Assembly (NCBI GenBank): GCA_012974475.1
Contig: JAAXQD010000120.1
Span: 1 to 6,011, forward strand
Source of the DNA: Desulfobacterales bacterium
Lineage (GTDB): Bacteria > Desulfobacterota > Desulfobacteria > Desulfobacterales > UBA11574
Reading direction: 5' to 3'
Length of the DNA: 6,011 nucleotides
This document shows, one piece after another, positions 1 through 6,011 of the stretch (position 1 is its first letter; every line of letters starts with the position of its first letter). Below the pieces are notes generated by a model, which saw nothing but the letters and a program-made list of their open reading frames with translations, searched no databases and had not been told where the DNA came from. Both the position numbers and the translations under genes were made by a program.

Positions 1-80
1 GCTTTAGCGGCCGCCTTTTTTTTAGCAGTTGACTTTTTCTTGGCTTTGGAGGTCGATTTAAGCAGGCTGTTTTTTCCCAT
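1..80 (-). CDS. N-terminus of a lysine/alanine-rich, histone H1-like protein (partial)
   Basis: An ATG at 80-78 opens a reading frame that is still open at the left edge, giving 26 complete codons. The peptide starts MGKNSLLKSTSKAKKKSTAK and continues with KKKAAAKA, so it is dominated by Lys, Ala, Ser and Thr. A good ribosome binding site (AGAGG, plus-strand 88-92) lies 7 bases before the ATG, which supports this as a genuine start. Lys/Ala-rich tails of this kind occur in bacterial histone H1-like DNA-binding proteins and as basic leaders on other small proteins, so DNA or RNA binding is plausible but is inference. Only the N-terminus is visible and no folded domain can be seen. The gene is divergent from larE, with 109 AT-rich bases between the two starts. 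Confidence 0.72.
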   Translation of the reverse strand, partial: MGKNSLLKSTSKAKKKSTAKKKAAAK

Positions 81-189
81 AAAAAAACCTCTTTGAATTT
101 GTGGGTGACGTTGTGTATAGTAAATAATAATTTAAAGTAAGAAAAATGTGTATATATGAATACATAAGCTTTGTAAACATTTTTTTATC
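81..189. promoter_or_regulatory. AT-rich divergent promoter region between the H1-like gene and larE
   Basis: These 109 bases separate two outward-facing start codons and are much more AT-rich than the flanking genes, so both promoters probably lie here. For larE the best guess is TTTAAA (131-136) followed after 16 bases by TATATG (153-158), a weak match. An imperfect palindrome TGTAT-atatga-ATACA (149-164) covers that possible -10 and could be an operator, but AT-rich DNA gives such patterns by chance. There is no clear Shine-Dalgarno sequence in front of larE. Confidence 0.35.
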
Positions 190-1008
190 ATGAATAAGAA
201 CCTCTTAACAAAAAAAAGAGAGCATTTGTTTTCGATTTTAGAAGAATATGGTGCTTTGGTTGTCGCATATTCAGGCGGCGTTGACAGTTCTTTTCTCCTG
301 GCCGTGGCTCATGAGGCGCTGAAAAAGAATCTGGTTGCCGTCACCGCAAGTTCGCCGGTTCATCCAGAATGGGAAAGACGATCGGCAACAGCGTTCGCAC
401 GACAACTGGGCGTCGAGCATATCCTCATACCATCGAGGGAAATGAGCCGGCTCGAATTTAGATCCAACACAAAAGATCGTTGTTACTTCTGCAAGAAATA
501 TCTCTGCGAGGATTTGTTGAAAATTGCCGGCGACAGAGGGATTGAGCACGTCGCCCATGGGGCGAACATCGATGATTTTGATGACTTCCGTCCCGGGTTT
601 GCCGCCGCCCGTGAGATGGGCATAACGTCGCCGCTGGTGGATGCAGGACTCACCAAGAACGATATTCGCATGCTTTCAAAGCAGATGAACCTGAACACCT
701 GGAACACGCCGCCAATGGCATGCCTTGCCACAAGAATTCCATACGGAACCCCCATAACCCCGAAAGACCTTAAAATGGTGGAACAGGCTGAACAGGTTTT
801 ATGGGGCTACGGTTTTACGGGCTGTCGCGTTCGAAAGCACGGGAACGTCGCCCGGATAGAAGTCGATACCGGAGATGTCCAAAGATTCCTCGACCAGGAA
901 ATGCGATCCGCCATTGTAGAAAAATTGATGAAAATCGGATTTTTGCATGTGGCTGTAGACCTGGAAGGGTATCGACAGGGGAGTATGAATCGGGATTTGG
1001 CAACCTGA
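190..1008 (+). CDS. larE: ATP-dependent pyridinium-3,5-biscarboxylate mononucleotide sulfur transferase LarE
   Basis: LarE belongs to the PP-loop ATP-pyrophosphatase superfamily. In characterised members it adenylylates the carboxylates of pyridinium-3,5-biscarboxylic acid mononucleotide and replaces them with thiocarboxylates, a cytoplasmic step in making the nickel-pincer nucleotide cofactor of lactate racemase-like LarA enzymes. The 272-residue length is normal. The PP-loop SGGVDSS is at residues 28-34. RCYFCKK at 97-103 holds a CxxC pair (Cys98, Cys101), and MACLATRIPYG at 176-186 holds Cys178, which corresponds to the sulfur-donating cysteine region (Cys176 of the Lactobacillus plantarum enzyme). 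Cys106 and Cys212 are also present. The start is fixed: there is an in-frame TGA at 157-159 and no other ATG, GTG or TTG before 190, although no Shine-Dalgarno sequence is visible. No larA, larB or larC is in the window. The family call is strong. Whether the true substrate is the nickel cofactor is inferred from the family. Confidence 0.93.
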   Translation: MNKNLLTKKREHLFSILEEYGALVVAYSGGVDSSFLLAVAHEALKKNLVAVTASSPVHPEWERRSATAFARQLGVEHILIPSREMSRLEFRSNTKDRCYFCKKYLCEDLLKIAGDRGIEHVAHGANIDDFDDFRPGFAAAREMGITSPLVDAGLTKNDIRMLSKQMNLNTWNTPPMACLATRIPYGTPITPKDLKMVEQAEQVLWGYGFTGCRVRKHGNVARIEVDTGDVQRFLDQEMRSAIVEKLMKIGFLHVAVDLEGYRQGSMNRDLAT

Positions 1009-1054
1009 CGGGCGATCAGACCGGCCAAGACTTCATGACCCATAACGATCCCAA

Positions 1055-2701
<1,647 letters not shown>

Positions 2702-2736
2702 TCAGTGCCTTAGCTTCGGATTTGAGATTCAGATTA

Positions 2737-3603
2737 TTATTTGTATATTTTCTTGAAATCCTCAATGGTTTTTTGAATTTCGTTCAACGATTCTTTCTTT
2801 TCTTGACCCGATGATGCCGTGGGTTCAGACTGGGGATAGCGTGATTTAAGGTCTTCGATGTCAAAAAGGTTTTTTGGAAAAGATGGATTCACCTTGATGT
2901 TTTCCACATGGATTTCCCGGACCAAATTTCCATCGGCGAAAAACTCGATATGCATTGGATACCAGGTATTCTTCAACGTGTGCCACTGTAAATATCGAAC
3001 TTCCAGGCGCTGCTGCGTGTGGCTTGTAATTATCCAGCGAAGCGGTCTGAAGGTATTCTTGTCCAACCATACTTGGGGAACCGTATCATCGGGATATTGG
3101 GCACCCAGAACATATGCCGGTTTGCCCTGAAAGCGCCCTAGGCTTGAAACCTTAGGGTCCACACCCAAATGGGACAACCTCTCTTGAAGCATCTCCCGGG
3201 ATCTGAAAAGGAGAAGATCTTTGTAGTGATCATAGCGGCTTTCGACTTCATCCGAAGTCTTTCCGTCAATGACCGTCAAGGCCCTGCCCCTTGATAAAAT
3301 ATGAATTCGTTGAATATTTTCTGATAAAATATCCGAACGAAACGTATTCGGGAAAATATACTTTAAAGTTTCGCTGAGTTCAACCGGGTTTTTGTTCGGG
3401 TTGTCATTGAGCAGCACCAGTTTCTGCGTCACCAAAAGACGTTTACCTTTGCCGAGATTCTGCGTCATTAATTTAAGGATGTAAGGTCCTGGCAAGACAT
3501 AGGCCCGTGCCGGAGCATGGCAAAATGTCAAAAGGGCTAGGCCGAAGAAGAAGATCAACGACTTTTTCAGGCGTTCATATAGGAGAAACCTAAAGAATTT
3601 CAT
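2737..3603 (-). CDS. Secreted LolA/COG2834-like periplasmic (outer-membrane lipoprotein-sorting-like) protein
   Basis: The 288-residue product starts with a clear Sec signal peptide: basic n-region to about residue 14 (MKFFRFLLYERLKK), hydrophobic core 15-27, and an ARA cleavage site ending at residue 34. Cys28 lies in LTFC, a poor lipobox, so a soluble periplasmic protein is more likely than a lipoprotein. The mature part has the beta-rich pattern of LolA/LolB-like folds: VWLDKNTFRPLRW at 178-190 resembles the family's 'lW-lD-tf-P-r' strand pair, and NIKVNPSFPKNLFDI at 235-249 resembles its C-terminal end. A charged tail, 255-288 (Lys, Glu, Gln, Ser), follows. The reading frame extends to a TTG at 3639, but the ATG at 3603 is preferred because it puts the signal peptide at the N-terminus; an ATG at 3621 is also possible. 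The start overlaps the end of eno by 14 bases and has no good Shine-Dalgarno, which suggests translational coupling. Exact cargo is unknown. Confidence 0.75.
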   Translation of the reverse strand: MKFFRFLLYERLKKSLIFFFGLALLTFCHAPARAYVLPGPYILKLMTQNLGKGKRLLVTQKLVLLNDNPNKNPVELSETLKYIFPNTFRSDILSENIQRIHILSRGRALTVIDGKTSDEVESRYDHYKDLLLFRSREMLQERLSHLGVDPKVSSLGRFQGKPAYVLGAQYPDDTVPQVWLDKNTFRPLRWIITSHTQQRLEVRYLQWHTLKNTWYPMHIEFFADGNLVREIHVENIKVNPSFPKNLFDIEDLKSRYPQSEPTASSGQEKKESLNEIQKTIEDFKKIYK

Positions 3604-4858
3604 CTGCAAACGTGGCCCCATCTCCGAGTTCTTCTTCAATCCTCATGAGCTGGTTATACTTGGAGATACGGTCGCTGCGGGACATGGAACCGGTCTTTAT
3701 CTGGCCGCCGTTGACACCCACGACAAAATCTGAGATAAAGTCGTCTTCGGTTTCACCCGATCTGTGAGATATCACCGTGGTGTACCCGGCATTTTTTGCC
3801 ATCTCAATGGTATCGAGGGTTTCGGTAACTGTCCCGATCTGATTCAGTTTTATCAAGATGGAGTTGCCGATGCCTTCTTCGATCCCTTTTTTAAAGATCT
3901 TGGGATTGGTCACAAAAATGTCATCGCCCACAATCTGAATAGATCCTTCCAGCCGATCGGTCATCAATGCCCAGCCTTTCCAATCTTGTTCCGCAAGTCC
4001 GTCTTCAATGCTCAGGATGGGATAGTTGTCAATGAGATGCTCATAATAATCGATCAGCTTTTCGGCGGTCAGTTTTTTGTTTTCCGAATGAAGGATATAC
4101 TTTCCTTTTTTGTAGAACTCGCTGGCAGCGCAATCCAAAGCAAGGCCGATATCGGTCCCTGGTTTGTATCCGGCGGATTCAATCGCATCAATGATGAATT
4201 GGATGGCTTCCTCATGAGATTCAAAGTCGGGTGCAAATCCGCCCTCATCCCCCACCGCCGTGTTAAGATCTTTGTCTTTGAGTATCTTTTTCAGGCCGTG
4301 AAAGGTTTCTGCTCCCATCTGAACGGCCTGGGCGATGGATTTGGCGCCCACCGGCACGATCATAAATTCCTGTATGTCCAGATTGTTGGCGGCATGGGCG
4401 CCGCCGTTGATAATGTTCATCATGGGAAGGGGAAGGCATCTGGCATTGATGCCGCCCAAATATTTGTAAAGCGGCAGTCCATAGGCCTGTGCAGCAGCTC
4501 TGGCAGCTGCCATGGATACGCTAAGGATTGCATTGGCGCCCAGTTTTGACTTGTTGGATGTGCCGTCCAGTTTAATCATGGCGTTGTCCAATGCGACTTG
4601 ATCCGCGGCATCCATTCCAAAAACAGCCGGTGCAATCTTATGGATCACGTTTTTAACAGCCGTGACAACGCCTTTGCCGCCAAACCGCTTTGATCGCTTG
4701 TCGCGAAGCTCCAAGGCTTCGCGTTTTCCTGTGGAAGCGCCGGATGGGACTGCTGCACGGCCAACGGCACCGCAGGAAACATGGACGTCGGCTTCAACGG
4801 TAGGATTGCCTCTTGAATCGAGTATTTCCCTTGCTTTGACATCAATTATTTCTGTCAT
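3590..4858 (-). CDS. eno: Enolase (phosphopyruvate hydratase)
   Basis: Enolase interconverts 2-phosphoglycerate and phosphoenolpyruvate in glycolysis and gluconeogenesis, in the cytoplasm. The 422-residue protein is near the usual bacterial length. The N-terminal cap carries EILDSRGNPTVE (11-22) and the mobile substrate loop PSGASTGKREALELRD (38-53). The barrel has catalytic Glu205 in GDEGG, catalytic Lys337 in ILIKLNQ, and Mg ligands Asp242, Glu285 (SIEDGL) and Asp312 (GDDIFVTNP). The signature SHRSGETEDDFISDF starts at 364 and SRSDRISKYNQL near 393. All catalytic positions are intact. The ATG at 4858-4856 has a strong AGGAG (4869-4865) 6 bases upstream. It is the first gene of the minus-strand cluster, and its stop codon lies inside the start of the LolA-like gene. 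The carboxy end (ATFADEIL) differs from the more common endings but looks like normal variation. Confidence 0.98.
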   Translation of the reverse strand: MTEIIDVKAREILDSRGNPTVEADVHVSCGAVGRAAVPSGASTGKREALELRDKRSKRFGGKGVVTAVKNVIHKIAPAVFGMDAADQVALDNAMIKLDGTSNKSKLGANAILSVSMAAARAAAQAYGLPLYKYLGGINARCLPLPMMNIINGGAHAANNLDIQEFMIVPVGAKSIAQAVQMGAETFHGLKKILKDKDLNTAVGDEGGFAPDFESHEEAIQFIIDAIESAGYKPGTDIGLALDCAASEFYKKGKYILHSENKKLTAEKLIDYYEHLIDNYPILSIEDGLAEQDWKGWALMTDRLEGSIQIVGDDIFVTNPKIFKKGIEEGIGNSILIKLNQIGTVTETLDTIEMAKNAGYTTVISHRSGETEDDFISDFVVGVNGGQIKTGSMSRSDRISKYNQLMRIEEELGDGATFADEIL

Positions 4859-4916
4859 GTTTCTCTCCTGTAAAAAATGTTGAATATTTATGTAATGACT
4901 TTAAATTGCATGTAAA
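4859..4916 (-). promoter_or_regulatory. Probable promoter and ribosome binding site of the eno cluster
   Basis: Read on the minus strand, TTTACA (4916-4911) and CATAAA (4892-4887) are separated by 18 bases and match the sigma-70 -35 and -10 boxes at 5/6 and 4/6 positions. Transcription would then start near 4880, leaving a short leader that contains the strong AGGAG at 4869-4865. The ribosome binding site is certain. The promoter boxes are a by-eye call in AT-rich DNA, and other pairings (for example minus-strand TTGTCA at 4952-4947) are possible. Confidence 0.45.
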
Positions 4917-4945
4917 ATTCAGCCATTCAAACCTATTTTTCCGGG

Positions 4946-4973
4946 TTGACAATTTGAAAATAAATGTTACTCT
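4946..4973 (+). promoter_or_regulatory. Probable sigma-70 promoter for the winged-helix/coiled-coil gene
   Basis: A perfect -35 TTGACA (4946-4951) is followed after 16 bases by TACTCT (4968-4973), preceded by an extended -10 TG at 4965-4966. The -10 itself is only a 3/6 match, so the call rests on the -35 and the TGn extension. Transcription would start near 4980 and give a leader of about 140-150 bases before the ATG at 5123. An inverted repeat ATGTC-aaggaaag-GACAT (4986-5003) begins just past the expected start and could be an operator or a small hairpin. Confidence 0.45.
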
Positions 4974-5086
4974 TCTAATAATTCAATGTCAAGGAAAGGA
5001 CATCCGATATCTTTATTGCAGTTAATTTTTCTATACACAAGGGGCTTGATTCTCTGTAATCATAACCCTTTTTAGGGGAAAAGAAA

Positions 5087-5109
5087 ATCCGGGTTCTTTT
5101 GTCCCGGAT
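5087..5109 (+). promoter_or_regulatory. GC-rich hairpin in the leader just before the winged-helix/coiled-coil gene
   Basis: ATCCGGG (5087-5093) and CCCGGAT (5103-5109) form a perfect 7-base-pair stem around a 9-base loop, ending 13 bases before the ATG at 5123. It is followed by CTTTACG rather than a T-run, so it is not a standard intrinsic terminator. As RNA it could influence ribosome access; as DNA it could be an operator, possibly for the gene's own product. A second small hairpin, CCCT-TTTT-AGGG (5066-5077), lies just upstream, and its CCCTT could instead pair with AAGGG at 5039-5043. The function is inference. Confidence 0.4.
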
Positions 5110-5122
5110 CTTTACGTGTGTT

Positions 5123-5527
5123 ATGCAAAACTCTGACTTTTATTCCGATGCACATCTCGTGGCTGCAGCCATAAGGATTCTCATCCACAAGAATTCAACA
5201 CCCCCCTCCATCGATGAGATCTGCCAGACCCTGTCTTTTTCTTTGGAGCAAGGCAATTTTATCTGCAAAAAACTAAAAGATAAAGGGATCATCGAAATCG
5301 TTGAGGGCGCCTTTGGGACCCGCCTATTTTTAAATAACCATTTAAAAATAGAAGAACTCTCCAAGGGCAAAAAGGCGGACAGCCTCGAGGACGCCGTCAA
5401 AAAATTTCAGAGTTCAAGAAAAGATATGACCCAAAAAGCAGAATTGTTTCGGGCTGAACAGGAAAAAAAGCAAAAGGACCTTTTTGCTGAACTGGAAAAA
5501 AAGCTGAAAAAAGGGCTCGGCCCCTAA
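5123..5527 (+). CDS. Unrecognised protein: winged-helix-like N-terminus plus charged coiled coil
   Basis: This 134-residue protein is not one I can name. Residues 8-23 read as a helix (DAHLVAAAIRILIHKN), then PPSIDEICQTLSFS (27-40) and LEQGNFICKKLKDKG (41-55) look like a helix-turn-helix pair, and IIEIVEGAFGTRLFLNN (56-72) looks like a beta wing. This is the layout of MarR/GntR-like winged-helix DNA-binding domains. From about 85 the sequence is strongly charged (Lys, Glu, Asp, Gln) with heptad-like hydrophobics, ending FAELEKKLKKGLGP, which suggests a coiled coil for self-association. There is no signal peptide or membrane segment. The ATG at 5123 is chosen because the only alternative is a TTG at 5099 inside the leader hairpin, but no Shine-Dalgarno precedes either, so the start is uncertain. 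It is transcribed divergently from eno behind a long leader. A transcription regulator or nucleoid-associated role is inference from the fold pattern. Confidence 0.7.
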   Translation: MQNSDFYSDAHLVAAAIRILIHKNSTPPSIDEICQTLSFSLEQGNFICKKLKDKGIIEIVEGAFGTRLFLNNHLKIEELSKGKKADSLEDAVKKFQSSRKDMTQKAELFRAEQEKKQKDLFAELEKKLKKGLGP

Positions 5528-5857
5528 CAAAACCACACCCTGAAAGTATTCTCTAATTGAGCAAAATTCGAGGATACTCCCCCGGTAAAACATTTTTCCC
5601 GTTTTGTTTACGCTCATTTAGGGTTATAGCCTCCAGCCCCAGAACTCGAGGAATCGAGCAAAATTCCACATATCCGATTCAGTTCGATTCCAGGGTTTAA
5701 GGCTGGTATAAAGATGGTTTTTGGTGGCAAAGTTGCATTTTAGATAATAGATGACCGGATTGTCGGTGTCCACATAGATTTGTTCCCTTCCTCGATCAGG
5801 ATTAAATATAATTACCACCCAAAGATTTGTAAAGACCCTCCAGAAAAGGGTGACACC
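5528..5857. other. Non-coding or unrecognised spacer downstream of the winged-helix gene
   Basis: I see no convincing gene in these 330 bases. They hold an 11-base direct repeat, a small inverted repeat CTCG-aggaat-CGAG (5645-5658), and a T-rich stretch with AAAAC...GTTTT complementarity (5587-5605) that might weakly terminate transcription from the left. A perfect TATAAT (5807-5812) has no convincing -35 at 17 bases but could be the -10 of a promoter serving the right edge. A minus-strand open frame spans 5624-5932 but starts only at TTG and resembles no family I know. No tRNA or IS end was recognised. Confidence 0.5.
5559..5666 (+). repeat. Pair of 11-base direct repeats, GAGCAAAATTC
   Basis: GAGCAAAATTC occurs at 5559-5569 and again at 5656-5666, 97 bases apart. 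Both copies lie next to a CGAGGA motif, after the first copy (5569-5574) and before the second (5647-5652), so the shared material is slightly larger than the exact repeat. It may be a remnant of a duplication or a protein-binding pair. The length is modest and chance is not excluded. Confidence 0.4.
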
Positions 5858-5956
5858 ATGAGAATTCATTTGATTTGCGTCACAGCAGGCAGTAAAAAGA
5901 AGGTCCGAAGGGTAAACAAAATGGGATTGCAATTAAAATTTATATCTCACCGGTAG
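5858..5956 (+). CDS. Possible 32-residue basic small protein
   Basis: An ATG at 5858 opens 32 codons ending in TAG at 5954-5956. The peptide begins MRIHLICVTAGSKKKVRRVN and continues MGLQLKFISHR, so it is short and basic. AAAAGGG (5844-5850) lies 7 bases upstream and could be a ribosome binding site, and TATAAT at 5807-5812 could be a -10 box. The next possible start, at 5964, follows 7 bases after the stop, so it could be a leader peptide or short ORF ahead of another gene. An open stretch this short arises easily by chance and no family is recognised. Confidence 0.2.
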   Translation: MRIHLICVTAGSKKKVRRVNKMGLQLKFISHR

Positions 5957-5963
5957 AAGTGTT

Positions 5964-6011
5964 ATGAAAATGTCCAGCATGGTGCAAGCCGGGCAGCGGT
6001 CCTTAATGAGG
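5964..6011 (+). CDS. Possible start of a gene running off the right edge (partial)
   Basis: An ATG at 5964 (or the in-frame ATG at 5970) opens a frame that is still open at the last base: 16 codons, MKMSSMVQAGQRSLMR. GTAGAAGTG upstream is a poor ribosome binding site. Sixteen codons cannot identify a protein, and the frame may be fortuitous. Confidence 0.2.
   Translation, partial: MKMSSMVQAGQRSLMR

Noticed and set aside
3515..3530. Possible lipoprotein signal (Cys28 in the LolA-like protein's signal peptide).
   Set aside because: LTFC lacks the small residue expected before the lipobox Cys, and a better signal peptidase I site (ARA at 32-34) follows.
3764..4549. Plus-strand open frame of 261 codons opposite eno.
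   Set aside because: It lies wholly within the clearly real eno gene on the other strand and is explained as an antisense shadow of its codon usage.
5505..5525. Minus-strand terminator-like GGGC-CGA-GCCC followed by six T.
   Set aside because: The stem is only four base pairs, it lies within the coding end (KKLKKGLGP) of the plus-strand gene, and no supported minus-strand gene ends there.
5670..5710. tRNA-like T-loop sequence CAGTTCGATTCCAG.
   Set aside because: The flanking bases do not form the T stem, and no acceptor, D or anticodon arms fit around it.
5624..5932. Minus-strand open frame of 102 codons in the right-hand spacer.
   Set aside because: It begins only at a TTG with no ribosome binding site, its composition (many Trp, Asn, Cys) is not typical of a small soluble protein, and no family is recognised. 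A shorter version from an internal ATG is no better supported.

Overview
The window reads as an ordinary housekeeping segment of a bacterial chromosome, probably from the Desulfobacterota (former Deltaproteobacteria, Desulfobacterales-like). That placement is inference. It rests on the flavour of the protein sequences, on an orphan LarE-type sulfur transferase, on a short lysine/alanine-rich protein start at the left edge, and on AT-rich promoter regions separating moderately GC-rich genes. No mobile element, CRISPR array, rRNA or tRNA was found.

Left part (1-1008): a lysine-rich, histone-H1-like protein begins at position 80 and runs off the left edge on the minus strand. It is divergent from larE (190-1008, plus), an ATP-pyrophosphatase (PP-loop) sulfur transferase of nickel-pincer nucleotide cofactor synthesis. 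This LarE carries three cysteines, a CxxC pair plus the active-site-region Cys, in the pattern expected of the iron-sulfur-cluster type. larE converges on pyrG with a 46-base gap and no recognisable terminator.

Centre (1055-4858, all minus strand): a compact three-gene cluster transcribed right to left. Enolase (eno) comes first, then a secreted LolA/COG2834-like periplasmic protein whose start overlaps the end of eno by 14 bases, then CTP synthase (pyrG) 35 bases further on. eno and pyrG are neighbours in many proteobacteria, but in the familiar enterobacterial order pyrG comes first. Here the order is reversed and an envelope protein sits between them. The eno and pyrG proteins look intact and have their catalytic residues.

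Right part (4859-6011): a 264-base divergent region carries a probable eno promoter on the minus strand and a TTGACA-type promoter on the plus strand. The plus-strand promoter leads through a roughly 150-base leader with inverted repeats into a small unrecognised protein (5123-5527). That protein has a winged-helix-like front half and a charged coiled-coil back half. The remaining bases are mostly non-coding, with an 11-base direct repeat, a possible 32-codon ORF and a possible gene start at the right edge.

No spectacular new system is visible. The best leads are the unrecognised winged-helix/coiled-coil protein with its structured leader, the secreted protein embedded between eno and pyrG, and the three-cysteine orphan LarE.
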